Shown: piece by piece, positions 9,414-19,005 of the stretch | Layout of the letters: every line of letters begins with the position of its first letter | Numbering within the stretch: the first letter of the stretch is position 1 | Assembly: GCF_014199195.1 (NCBI RefSeq) | Contig: NZ_JACIJE010000001.1 | Location: forward strand, 62,001 to 126,000 | Direction of reading: 5' to 3' | DNA length: 64,000 nt | Source of the DNA: Neoroseomonas alkaliterrae | GTDB lineage: Bacteria > Pseudomonadota > Alphaproteobacteria > Acetobacterales > Acetobacteraceae | Made by a program: the position numbers and the translations under genes | The notes under the pieces: model-generated | The model's input: only the letters and a program-made list of their open reading frames with translations | What the model was told of the DNA's origin: nothing | The model's database searches: none

Positions 9414-10868
9414 ATGACGCAGGACCTGATCCGCCTGGGTGCGCGCGAGGCGGTGGCGCTGCTCCGCGCGCGGGAGGTCTCCCCGCTCGAACTGATCGAG
9501 GCCGCCGCCGCGCGCATCGCCGCGGTCGAGCCCGCGGTCAACGCCCTGCCCACCCTCTGCCTCGACCGCGCGCGCGAGCACGCCAAGGCGCTGATGCGCG
9601 GCGAGCGGCGCGAGGCGGAGGAGGAGCCCGGCTGGCTCGCCGGCCTGCCCGTGGCCATCAAGGACCTGACGGAGGTGGCGGGCGTGCGCACCACCTATGG
9701 CAGCCCGATCTTCGCCGACCACGTGCCCGATCGCAGCCACCCGATCGTCGAGCGGATCGAGCGCCGCGGCGGCATCGTCATCGCGAAATCCAACACGCCG
9801 GAATTCGGCGCCGGCGGCTCGACCTTCAACGAGGTCTTCGGCCGCACGCGCAACCCCTGGAACACGTCGCTGACCTGCGGCGGCTCGACGGGCGGCGGCG
9901 CGGTGGCGCTGGCGACCGGGGAGGTGTGGCTCGCGCACGGCTCGGATCACGGCGGCTCGCTGCGGCGGCCGGCGACCTACTGCTCCGTCGTCGGCATGCG
10001 CCCCTCGCCCGGGCGCGTGACGCGCGGCCCGCAGGAGGATCTGTGGTCGCCGCTCTCGGTGCAGGGGCCGATGGCGCGCAACATCCCCGACCTCGCGCTG
10101 TTCCTCGACACCATGGCGGGATGGGATCCCGACGACCCGATGACCTACGACGCGCCGGCGCGCTCCTACGCTGATGCCGTCGCCGCGGCCGAGGCGGAGA
10201 AGCCCCTGCGCATCGCCTTCACCGCCGATTTCGGCGGCGCCCTGCCGATGGACCGCGAGACGGCGGAGATCTGCGCGCGCGAGGTGCGGCGCTTCGAGAC
10301 CCTCGGCATCGCGGTGGAGGAGGCGCATCCCGAACTCGGCGATCTCAACGAGGCCTTCCTCGTTCTCCGCAGCCAGCATTTCGTCGTGGACCGCGAGGCG
10401 CTGCTCGCCACCAGGCGCCACCTGCTCAAGCCCGACATCATCTGGCAGACCGAGCGCGGATTGAAGGAGACGCCCTCCCGCCTCGCCTGGGCCGAGCACG
10501 AGCGCGCGCGCTTCTTCCGCGCCATGCGCGACATCTTCGCCCGCTGCGACGTGCTGGTCACGCCCGGCGCCTCGACGCCCGCCTTCGACGTGATGCTGCG
10601 CGCGCCGGAGCGGATCGGCGGCAGGCCGCTCGAGAACTACATGGGCGGCTCGCTGGTCAACGCCTTCGCCACGCTGGCCTCCTGCCCCGCCGTGGCGGTG
10701 CCCTGCGGATTCGACCGTCATGGCCGGCCGGTGGGGCTGCAGGTGGTGGCCCCGCCGCGCCAGGATGCGAGGGCGCTGCAGGTGGCCGCGCTGTTCGAGC
10801 GCCTCTCCGGGCTCGACCGGCTGCTGCCGATCGAGCCGCGGCCGGGGACGGTGCCGCCCTGCGAATGA
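9414..10868 (+). CDS. Amidase (amidase signature family)
   Basis: A 484-aa amidase-signature hydrolase. The Ser-cisSer-Lys triad is recognisable: Lys in VAIKDLTE, cis-Ser in CGGSTGGGAV, nucleophile Ser in SDHGGSLRRPA. Two family positions are non-standard: the second Ser of GGSSGG is Thr, and the Thr of DTGGS is His. The C-terminal PAVAVPCGFDRHGRPVGLQVVAP is typical. The enzyme hydrolyses an amide bond of unknown substrate. It is not GatA, since no gatB/gatC is adjacent. It follows the DUF6494 gene closely. Confidence 0.9.
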   Translation: MTQDLIRLGAREAVALLRAREVSPLELIEAAAARIAAVEPAVNALPTLCLDRAREHAKALMRGERREAEEEPGWLAGLPVAIKDLTEVAGVRTTYGSPIFADHVPDRSHPIVERIERRGGIVIAKSNTPEFGAGGSTFNEVFGRTRNPWNTSLTCGGSTGGGAVALATGEVWLAHGSDHGGSLRRPATYCSVVGMRPSPGRVTRGPQEDLWSPLSVQGPMARNIPDLALFLDTMAGWDPDDPMTYDAPARSYADAVAAAEAEKPLRIAFTADFGGALPMDRETAEICAREVRRFETLGIAVEEAHPELGDLNEAFLVLRSQHFVVDREALLATRRHLLKPDIIWQTERGLKETPSRLAWAEHERARFFRAMRDIFARCDVLVTPGASTPAFDVMLRAPERIGGRPLENYMGGSLVNAFATLASCPAVAVPCGFDRHGRPVGLQVVAPPRQDARALQVAALFERLSGLDRLLPIEPRPGTVPPCE

Positions 10869-10887
10869 ACCGGGGCGGCGGCCCGGA

Positions 10888-11844
10888 TCAGCGCGCGAGG
10901 ATCTTCGCCTCGATCGCGTCCCAGATGGCGCGTTCGAGATGCACGCCGTCGAAGCGCGCGATCTCCTGCAGGCCCGTCGGCGAGGTCACGTTGATCTCGG
11001 TGAGGTAGCCGCCGATCACGTCGATGCCCACGAAGATCATGCCGCGCTTCTTCAGCTCGGGGCCGATCGCGGCGCAGATCTCGCGCTCACGCTCCGTCAG
11101 CGTGGTGGGCTCGGGGCGGCCGCCGACATGCATGTTGGAGCGCGCCTCGCCCGCCGCGGGCACGCGGTTGATGGCGCCCATCGCCACGCCATCCACCAGG
11201 ATGATGCGCTTGTCGCCCTCGCGCACGGCGGGGACGTATTTCTGGATCACCAGCGGCTCGCGGGAGCGTTCGGTGAACATCTCGACCAGCGCGTTCATGT
11301 TCGGGTCGTCGGGGCGCAGGTGGAACACGCCCGCGCCGCCATTGCCGAACAGCGGCTTGATGATGATGTCCCCGTGTTCGCGCCGGAACGCCGCGATCCG
11401 CCGGCGGTCCGAGGTCACCATCGTGACCGGCATCAGCTCCGGGAAATGCGTGACGAACAACTTCTCCGGCGCGTTGCGCACCGAGGCCGGGTCGTTCACC
11501 ACCAGCGTGCGCGGGTGGATGTGCTCGAGGATGTGGGTCGCCGTGATGTAGGCCATGTCGAAGGGCGGGTCCTGGCGCATCAGCACCACATCCGCCCCTT
11601 CGCCGAGGTCGAGTTCCTCCTCCGCCCCGAAGGTGAAGTGGTTGCCGTATGCGCGCCGCACCTCGATGGGCTTCGCCCAGGCGGTGACGCGCCCGCCGCG
11701 CAGCGCGAGGTCGCGCACATGGTAGTGCCACAGCCTGTGCCCGCGCGCCTGCGCCTCGAGCATCAGGGCGAAGGTGGAATCGGCGTCGATGTTGATGCTC
11801 TCGATCGGGTCCATCTGGACCGCGACGCGCAGGCTCCGGGTCAT
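10888..11844 (-). CDS. gshB: Glutathione synthase
   Basis: A 318-aa ATP-grasp enzyme joining gamma-glutamylcysteine and glycine. Diagnostic segments are [21 protein letters not shown] at the start, [18 protein letters not shown], the ATP-grasp [16 protein letters not shown] and [13 protein letters not shown], and the C-terminal [23 protein letters not shown]. The length is normal. It is convergent with the amidase (19 bp between stops). The 246-bp upstream region shared with the divergent gene at 12091 is AT-richer near 11950-12030 and contains three GTTAA words, which may mark promoters. Confidence 0.97.
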   Translation of the reverse strand: MTRSLRVAVQMDPIESINIDADSTFALMLEAQARGHRLWHYHVRDLALRGGRVTAWAKPIEVRRAYGNHFTFGAEEELDLGEGADVVLMRQDPPFDMAYITATHILEHIHPRTLVVNDPASVRNAPEKLFVTHFPELMPVTMVTSDRRRIAAFRREHGDIIIKPLFGNGGAGVFHLRPDDPNMNALVEMFTERSREPLVIQKYVPAVREGDKRIILVDGVAMGAINRVPAAGEARSNMHVGGRPEPTTLTEREREICAAIGPELKKRGMIFVGIDVIGGYLTEINVTSPTGLQEIARFDGVHLERAIWDAIEAKILAR

Positions 11845-12090
11845 GGGCGTGCTTCCTGGCTGGTTGGTCCGGGCGGACCGCTTGCCCCCGTGGTGCCACC
11901 CCGAGCGGCTTTGCGCCAGGGTGGGTTTCGCGGTGCGCGCTCAACCCTGGGGTGTTTTTCGTTAATCTCGCACGATTGTGGGTTAAGGTCTGCGCGTGAC
12001 ATGGCATAGGTTGCCGCATGGTTAAGGCCCGCCACCGCGGGCGCTGACGGCGGCAGGACGCCGCGCCCCTCTGCCCGAGCGGATTTCGCC

Positions 12091-12678
12091 ATGGCCGACC
12101 TGTTGCCGCCGCCGATCGCCAACCTCCTGTCCGAGTTGCCGAACCTGCCGCGCGAGATCCTGGTTCCCGGCGGCAGCGGCCCCGTGCCGATGCCGGCCCC
12201 GGCAGCCGCGCCGGATGCTGCACTGCCCGGCGTGCCGCAGCCGCCCGAGGCTGCCGCGTCCGATGCCGGCGAGACGGGCGCTCTCGCCGGGCTGCCCATC
12301 CCCGGCATGGAAGCCGGTGACCCGCCCGCCATGGAGCCCGCCGCAGCGGATGCGGTCGCGAGCAGCGGCGCGCCCGCGCCGACCCACACGCCACCGCCCC
12401 CCGCCGCCTTTCCGTCCCTCGCCGCGCTCGAGGCCATCCTCGACGCCATCGCCGCCGCCCCGCGCCCGGCCCCGACCGCGGAGGAGCGCGCGGCCATGCT
12501 CGCCGTGCTCGGCCTCGACCCCGTCCTTGCCGACGACCCGATGACCTTCGAAGCCGCGCTGCGCAGCGCGCCCGCGGCGGACCCCGACGCGCTGCTCGAC
12601 CTTTGGCTCAGCGAGGCCGGCGCCGTGCCGCCGGAGCCCGATCCCTTCCCGGTGACGCCGGATTGGCTGCTGGGCTGA
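12091..12678 (+). CDS. Ala/Pro-rich hypothetical protein
   Basis: A 195-aa protein dominated by Ala and Pro, especially residues 25-115, with no signal peptide or membrane segment. The N-terminus (MADLLPPPIANLLSELPNLP) and the acidic C-terminus (EPDPFPVTPDWLLG) look more constrained than the low-complexity middle, as if two short interaction motifs were joined by a flexible linker. The last 71 bp overlap the 3' end of the convergent regulator gene. No function is recognised. It could be a real protein or a frame favoured by GC bias; the ATG placement and end-to-end composition make a real gene more likely. Confidence 0.5.
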   Translation: MADLLPPPIANLLSELPNLPREILVPGGSGPVPMPAPAAAPDAALPGVPQPPEAAASDAGETGALAGLPIPGMEAGDPPAMEPAAADAVASSGAPAPTHTPPPPAAFPSLAALEAILDAIAAAPRPAPTAEERAAMLAVLGLDPVLADDPMTFEAALRSAPAADPDALLDLWLSEAGAVPPEPDPFPVTPDWLLG

Positions 12679-14080
12679 GCGCCGCGCGCCCCGGCGCCTC
12701 GAAGCGGTAGGGCGCGGCCCCCTCCTCCGCCGGATCGAGCACCAGGCGGTGCTCCAGCGGCGGAAAGGCGCGGGAGCGGCAATCGGCGCGGTCGCAGAGC
12801 CGGCAGGACAGGCCGATCCCGACCGCCGCCGTCTCCGGCTCGATGCCGTCGGCATAGACGAGTTCGCTCGCGCGGGCGATGTCGCAGCCCATGGCCACGA
12901 CATGCGTCGGCGGCGGCTCGCCCCAATGCGCGGCGCGGCCCTGCACGCTGCGCGCGATGGTCAGGAAGGTCGCGCCATCGGGCAGGCGCGCCACCTGCAC
13001 GCGGATGCGCCCCGGCGTCGCGAAGGCCTCATGCACCACCCAGCGCGGGCAGGAGCCGCCGAAGCGCGCGAAGGGAAACCCCGCGGCGGAGAAGCGCTTG
13101 CCGACATTGCCGGCCGGATCCACGCGCAGGAAGAAGAAGGGCACGCCGCGCGCGCCCTCGCGCTGCAGGGTGGAAAGCCGCTGCGCCGCCTGCTCGAAGG
13201 AGACGCCGAAGCGCGCGGCCAGTGCCTCGATGTCGTGGCGCAGTTCGCGCGCCGCGGCGAGGTAGGGCGCATAGGGCATCAGCAGCGCGGCCGCCGCGTA
13301 GTTCAGCAGCCCGATGCGCATCATCTGCGCCGCTTCGGGCGTCGAGGGCTCGGCGCCCGCCATGGCCTGCTCCACCGCCTCGCGCGCTTCCAGCAGCATC
13401 AGCGTGAAGGCCATCTGGAAGCCGCGGGATTCGCGAGGCAGGGATTCCGAGAGGTGCAGCACCCGCGCCGCCGCATCATGGCGGCGCAGCGTGCCCTCCA
13501 TCGGCCCGACGAGCACCGCGAGGCCGTGCAGGCGGCGCAGGCGCTCGGCGATGGCGTGGTTCATCTCCGCCGGCCGCGCGCCCATCTCGCGCCCGATCGC
13601 CTCGGCCGCCGCCTCCAGCGCGGGGAAGTGGTTGGCGCGGTCGTGGAAAAAGTCGCGCGTCTCCTCGGTGGGCAGCAGGACGCGCCGCCCGGTGGGCAGC
13701 GCGAGGCCCGAGGAATCCTCCCGCGCCACGCGCCAGGCGCGGTAGAGCGCGAGCACCGCGCGCGCCGCATTGGGCGCCGAGGCGGCGAGCGTCGCCACCT
13801 CCTGCTCCGGCACTTCCGCGAGGCCGAGCATCGGGTCCGACAGCACCTCCCGCAGCCCGGCTTCCAGCTGGCGCTCCGTGCTGCCCGAGAGGGCTGCGAG
13901 GTCCACGTCCAGCGTCTCGGTCAGCTTGATCAGCAGCGAGGCGGTCACCGCGCGCTGGTCGTGCTCGATCAGGTTCAGGTAGCTCGCGGAGATGCCGAGC
14001 CGCGCGGCCAGCGCCTGCTGCGTCAGCCCGCGCTCGGCGCGCAGGCGGCGGACGGTCCGGCCGATCAGGGGCCGCGCCAT
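12608..14080 (-). CDS. XRE-family short-chain acyl-CoA regulator (ScfR/RamB type)
   Basis: A 490-aa regulator. Residues about 5-60 form an XRE helix-turn-helix (RRLRAERGLTQQALAARLGISASYLNLIEH). A central IrrE/ImmA-like region follows, and the C-terminal domain contains the cysteine-rich IGLSCRLCDRADCRSRAFPP motif. This is the build of ScfR proteins (PccR of Rhodobacter, RamB of Corynebacterium), which sense short-chain acyl-CoA and control acetate or propionate pathways. ATG at 14080 is chosen over a longer frame because the HTH begins there. It is divergent from aceA, its likely target, with a perfect 13-bp palindrome between them. The last 25 or so residues overlap the gene at 12091 and look unlike the family. 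Confidence 0.88.
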   Translation of the reverse strand: MARPLIGRTVRRLRAERGLTQQALAARLGISASYLNLIEHDQRAVTASLLIKLTETLDVDLAALSGSTERQLEAGLREVLSDPMLGLAEVPEQEVATLAASAPNAARAVLALYRAWRVAREDSSGLALPTGRRVLLPTEETRDFFHDRANHFPALEAAAEAIGREMGARPAEMNHAIAERLRRLHGLAVLVGPMEGTLRRHDAAARVLHLSESLPRESRGFQMAFTLMLLEAREAVEQAMAGAEPSTPEAAQMMRIGLLNYAAAALLMPYAPYLAAARELRHDIEALAARFGVSFEQAAQRLSTLQREGARGVPFFFLRVDPAGNVGKRFSAAGFPFARFGGSCPRWVVHEAFATPGRIRVQVARLPDGATFLTIARSVQGRAAHWGEPPPTHVVAMGCDIARASELVYADGIEPETAAVGIGLSCRLCDRADCRSRAFPPLEHRLVLDPAEEGAAPYRFEAPGRAALSPAANPASPGRDRAPAARRRPR

Positions 14081-14179
14081 GGCTTTACAACCTTCACAGA
14101 TCCGGCGGCGCGACCGTGAAACGCTCCACGATCTTGCTGCGCCGCACCCAGATTCCCTGGTGATCTTCGGCAATGCAAT

Positions 14180-14192
14180 GTGAATTATTCAC
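14180..14192. promoter_or_regulatory. Palindromic operator candidate between the ScfR-type regulator and aceA
   Basis: GTGAATTATTCAC is a perfect 6-1-6 inverted repeat, 39 bp upstream of the aceA start and in the most AT-rich part of the divergent region. Two more GTGAA/TTCAC words lie at 14093-14097 and 14115-14119, inverted with respect to each other and nearer the regulator gene. Binding by the adjacent regulator is inferred. Confidence 0.45.
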
Positions 14193-14231
14193 GGGCGCCG
14201 GACGGTCCGGCCTGGAGTCAGAACCATCGCC

Positions 14232-15563
<1,332 letters not shown>

Positions 15564-15580
15564 CAGGGAGGACGCGATCC

Positions 15581-15751
15581 ATGAGCAACGACCGCCACGA
15601 CGACGGCCTCGTGCATTCCCATGGCTGGGCCACCGAACCGCCCCGCCGCCCGCAGCCGCGGGTGATCAAGGCCCCGGCCGAGGACCATGACGACGGCCTG
15701 GTCCATGCGCATGGCTGGGCCTGCGGGCAGCGCGGCAGGCCCTCGCACTGA
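15581..15751 (+). CDS. 56-aa protein with duplicated HDDGLVHxHGWA motif
   Basis: A tiny hydrophilic protein built from two near-identical 12-residue motifs, HDDGLVHSHGWA (residues 6-17) and HDDGLVHAHGWA (36-47), 30 residues apart and joined by a Pro/Arg linker. Each motif holds three His and two Asp, an arrangement suited to metal binding. No family is recognised. ATG at 15581 follows GGGAGG and lies 17 bp after aceA, so it is probably cotranscribed with isocitrate lyase. The exact repetition argues for real coding. Its role is unknown; a link with metal supply or protein interaction in the glyoxylate shunt is only a guess. Confidence 0.65.
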   Translation: MSNDRHDDGLVHSHGWATEPPRRPQPRVIKAPAEDHDDGLVHAHGWACGQRGRPSH

Positions 15752-15866
15752 CGCCGCCCGGCAGGGCTGCGGCTTCCCGGGCGGGCGGCCGCAGCCTTGC
15801 GTTACATCAGCGACATCGGGACGAGACGTGCCGATGCTGCGGTCCTCCGGTCAGGAGAACCGCCCC

Positions 15867-16415
15867 ATGACCCAGGCCCGCTATTCCCTTCCGAGCATCG
15901 TTCTGCACTGGACGATGGCGCTCGCCATCCTGCTCGCCTGGGCAGGCGTGCAAATGGCCGAGATGCTGCCGCGCGGCGCGGGGAGGGCATTCCTTGTCGG
16001 CACGCACGCGCTGTTCGGCCTCGGCGTGCTGGCGCTGCTGCTGCCGCGCATCCTGGCGCGCCTGCTGGGCCCGTCGCCCGGCGCGGCGGAGGGCACGCCG
16101 GATTGGGAGGCGCGCCTCGCCCTGGCCGCGCACCTCCTGCTCTACGCCCTGATGGTGGCGCTGCCGCTGAGCGGCGTCGCGACGGCGCTGACCGGCCGCG
16201 CGCCTTTCGATGTCCTGGGCCTGCTCACCATACCCAACGCCTTCGCGGGCACCGGCCTGCGCCGCACGGTGAAGGAGGTGCACGAACTGCTCGCCAACGC
16301 CATGCTCGCCGCCGTGGCGCTGCATGTCGCGGCGACGCTGTGGCACGCCTTCGTCCGGCGCGACGATGTCGCGGCACGGATGATGCCGCGCCTCGGCCGC
16401 CGCGCTACCGGCTGA
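15867..16415 (+). CDS. Cytochrome b561 family protein
   Basis: A 182-aa four-helix membrane protein with the YSLPSIVLHWTMA opening of the prokaryotic cytochrome b561 (CybB) family. Candidate haem-ligating histidines are His14 in helix 1, His47 in helix 2 and the VHELLANAMLAAVALHVAATLWH region in helix 4. Such proteins bind two b haems and oxidise quinol, sometimes passing electrons to superoxide. ATG at 15867 is set by the family start. The 3' end overlaps the convergent SGNH gene by 11 bp. Confidence 0.9.
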   Translation: MTQARYSLPSIVLHWTMALAILLAWAGVQMAEMLPRGAGRAFLVGTHALFGLGVLALLLPRILARLLGPSPGAAEGTPDWEARLALAAHLLLYALMVALPLSGVATALTGRAPFDVLGLLTIPNAFAGTGLRRTVKEVHELLANAMLAAVALHVAATLWHAFVRRDDVAARMMPRLGRRATG

Positions 16416-17460
16416 GGATGGCGTAGTCCTCGCTCGGCCCGGGATCGCCGCGCGCGGCACGGGAGAGATGCGCCTCGATGCGCTCGGCGATGGCGTCGCG
16501 GTAGTGCATCGGGTCCCAGTAGTTCAGCGGCTCCCGCGTGATCGGGCTGGCGCGCATGAAGTCGAGCACCACGGCGTTCGGATGCCGGCGCGCGATCTCC
16601 GCCACGCGCGCCTTGCAGGCCGCGATCCGGCCCGCGCCCTCGCTGCCCGGCGCGCCCTGCGCGCCGAGCCAGAGCGGCATGAACAATAGCACGAGACGTG
16701 TCTCATGCGGCACCTGCGCGACCCGCTCGGCGAGCAGGGCAAGCGGCGGGATCTCCCCCTGCCAGGCGGGCGGCGGCGGCGGGTCCTCCGCGCCGGGCGG
16801 GATGGGCGGCAGGCCGCGTGCCGCCCGCGCGGCGTCATAGGCCTCCTCCGGCGGCAGGAAGCGCGTGTAGCCGTCGCGGCCATAGGGCGGCCGCATCAGG
16901 CCCGCCAGCACCACCGCCTGCTTCGCCGCCTCCTGGATGGCGTAGAAGGACAGCATCTCCCGGTAGGCCCCCCAGGGCGCGCGGGCATAGAAGGCTTCCG
17001 GGAAGGGCCGCGGCGTGTAGCGCTGCAGCGGCCCGGCCTCGCACCAGACGTGATCGAGGCCGATCACCACCGCACGCGGCGCGCGGCGGTGACGCAGGAA
17101 CACCTCCAGCACGCGGGACTGTTCGTAGGCCGTGGCCGCGTTCATCGAGAGATTCGCGAAGCGCGCGCCGAAGGGCGCGTTCAGCGCCTCCGGCCGCAGC
17201 ATCCGACTGGTCGAGGTGCCGATGATCGCCGCGTCGAAGCGCGCCTCCCGCGCCAGGCCGGCGAAGGCATAGCGCGCATTGGTCGAGACCGGCGGCCGTT
17301 CGGCGGGGATGCGGAAGGGCAGCACGCCCCAGGGGTCCACCAGCACGACGAAGCCGTAGAGCAGCGCGCAGCCCGCCGCCGCCGCCGCGACGGCGCGGAG
17401 GAAGAAGCGCCGCCAGGCGGCGGGCGTCTCGGCCTCAGAACTGGAAGTAGATGAACTCAC
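16405..17460 (-). CDS. SGNH/AlgJ-like acyltransferase partner protein
   Basis: A 351-aa protein with one N-terminal membrane segment (about residues 21-42) and an extracytoplasmic domain. It shows an SGNH-type nucleophile motif GTSTSRM (Ser83 region) and a late YWDPMHYRDAIAERI holding Asp and His. Proteins of this kind (AlgJ, AlgX, DltD-like) take acyl groups passed across the membrane by an MBOAT protein and place them on a cell-surface polymer. It overlaps the upstream MBOAT gene by 26 bp, so they are coexpressed partners. The GTG start at 17460 leaves a Ser-rich cytoplasmic lead. The polymer target is unknown; no alginate or cellulose genes are adjacent. Confidence 0.82.
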   Translation of the reverse strand: MSSSTSSSEAETPAAWRRFFLRAVAAAAAGCALLYGFVVLVDPWGVLPFRIPAERPPVSTNARYAFAGLAREARFDAAIIGTSTSRMLRPEALNAPFGARFANLSMNAATAYEQSRVLEVFLRHRRAPRAVVIGLDHVWCEAGPLQRYTPRPFPEAFYARAPWGAYREMLSFYAIQEAAKQAVVLAGLMRPPYGRDGYTRFLPPEEAYDAARAARGLPPIPPGAEDPPPPPAWQGEIPPLALLAERVAQVPHETRLVLLFMPLWLGAQGAPGSEGAGRIAACKARVAEIARRHPNAVVLDFMRASPITREPLNYWDPMHYRDAIAERIEAHLSRAARGDPGPSEDYAILSR

Positions 17461-18808
17461 TGGGCGCCCTGGTGCCGGATTGCAGGATGAGGAGCAGCAG
17501 CGCGACGCCCACCGGCACCGCGAGCCAAGGGGCGGGGCGCAGCCGCATCAGCGCCGCCTGCTGGCTGGTCGGGCCGAGGAGCGCCGCCGCGCTGCCCGCG
17601 AGGAAGGCCGCGAGGTGGTCGAGCTTCACGCCGCCCAGCCCCTCGAGCCCCGCCATGCCGCGCCAGATGGTTATGGCGGTGGCGAAATCCGGTGCTCGGA
17701 ACAGCACCCAGCCCGCCATCACGAACAGCAGCGTCAGCGCCCAGCCCATCACCGCCGGCATCCGCAGCCCCGCGCGCTGCCAGGCGCCATTGATGGCCAG
17801 CGCCACGCCGTGCAGCCCGCCCCAGGCCACGAAGGTCCAGGCGGCGCCGTGCCACAGCCCGGCGAGCAGCATGGTCACCACCACGTTGCGCGCCTGCAGC
17901 AGCCCGCCGCCGCGGTTCCCGCCGAGCGGGATGTAGAGGTAGTCGCGCAGGAAGCGCGACAGCGTCATGTGCCATCGCCGCCAGAAGTCGCGGATCGAGG
18001 TGGCGCGATAGGGCGCGTCGAAATTGTAGGGCAGGCGCAGCCCGAACATCAGCGCGAGCCCGATCGCCATGTCCGAATAGCCGGAGAAGTCGAAGTAGAT
18101 CTGCAGCGTGAAGGCCCAGGCCGCGCCCCAGGCTTCCGCCGCGCCGAGCGGCCCCGCCGCGGCCTGCGCGAAGAGCCGGTCCGCCACCTCCGAGACATGG
18201 TCCGCGATGAGCAGCTTCTTCGCCGCCCCGATGCAGAACAGCGCGAGCCCGCGCGAGAGGTTCTCCCACATCTCCGCCCGCCGCGGATCGGTGGCGAACT
18301 GCGCGATGATCTCGTTGTGCCGGACGATCGGGCCGGCGACGAGTTGCGGGAAGAAGGTGACGAACATGAAGAAGTCGAGCAGCCCGTAGGCGTGCCGGTC
18401 CCCCCGCCGCACGTCCATCAGGTAGGAGATCTTCTGGAAGGTGAAGAAGGAGATGCCGAGCGGCAGGATGATGTCGAAGGATGGCGCCGTGGCGCCCAGC
18501 ACCGCCGCGAAGGAGGCGGCGAAGAAGTTGGTGAACTTGAACACGCCGAGCGTGGCGAGGTTCAGCGCGATGCCGATCGCCGCCCAGTCGCGCCTGGGGT
18601 TCGCGATGTGCCAGCGGCCGAACAGCCAGTTCGCGAGCGTCAGCCCGGCGAGCAGCGGCACGAAGCGCACGTCCCAGAAGCCGTAGAAGACGAGCGAGGC
18701 CGCCACCGCGACGATCTGCCGCAGCGTACGGCTGCCGGCCGCGGCGTAGTAGAGCGCGAGCGTCACCGGCAGGAACAGCAGGATGAAGGCCTGGCCCTGG
18801 AACAGCAC
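17435..18808 (-). CDS. MBOAT family O-acyltransferase (AlgI-like)
   Basis: A 457-aa membrane protein of about ten helices, with the MBOAT/AlgI hallmarks: FFPQLVAGPIVRHNE, FDFSGYSDMAIGLALMFGLRLPYNFDAPY, DFWRRWHMTLSRFLRDYLYIPLGGNR, and catalytic His in LLAGLWHGAAWTFVAWGGLHG. AlgI proteins move acyl, usually acetyl, groups from the cytoplasm to the outer face for polymer O-acetylation. The ATG at 18808 begins with the conserved MLFQGQAFILLFLPV. It overlaps the SGNH partner downstream. The pga operon lies about 32 kb away, and whether PNAG or another polymer is the target cannot be told. Confidence 0.93.
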   Translation of the reverse strand: MLFQGQAFILLFLPVTLALYYAAAGSRTLRQIVAVAASLVFYGFWDVRFVPLLAGLTLANWLFGRWHIANPRRDWAAIGIALNLATLGVFKFTNFFAASFAAVLGATAPSFDIILPLGISFFTFQKISYLMDVRRGDRHAYGLLDFFMFVTFFPQLVAGPIVRHNEIIAQFATDPRRAEMWENLSRGLALFCIGAAKKLLIADHVSEVADRLFAQAAAGPLGAAEAWGAAWAFTLQIYFDFSGYSDMAIGLALMFGLRLPYNFDAPYRATSIRDFWRRWHMTLSRFLRDYLYIPLGGNRGGGLLQARNVVVTMLLAGLWHGAAWTFVAWGGLHGVALAINGAWQRAGLRMPAVMGWALTLLFVMAGWVLFRAPDFATAITIWRGMAGLEGLGGVKLDHLAAFLAGSAAALLGPTSQQAALMRLRPAPWLAVPVGVALLLLILQSGTRAPSEFIYFQF

Positions 18809-19005
18809 GGCGCCGCCCTACCACGGCCCCGGAAGGCTTCCTAGGCCGCCGCCGCGGGCCGTCATCGCGGCGCGATCCGTCGTGATGGCCCAGGGTGATG
18901 CCGATGGCGGCGCGGGCATGCGCGTCGCGGCACCGCCCTCGCATCCGCCTTGCCAAGGCTTCGCGGCGCATGGTCCAAAACGGCGGGACCATCCGCGGAA
19001 CCGCC

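Noticed and set aside
18895-19005. Longer N-terminus for the VWA protein
   Set aside because: The extra 37 residues are Arg-rich and would bury the obvious signal peptide that begins at 19006.
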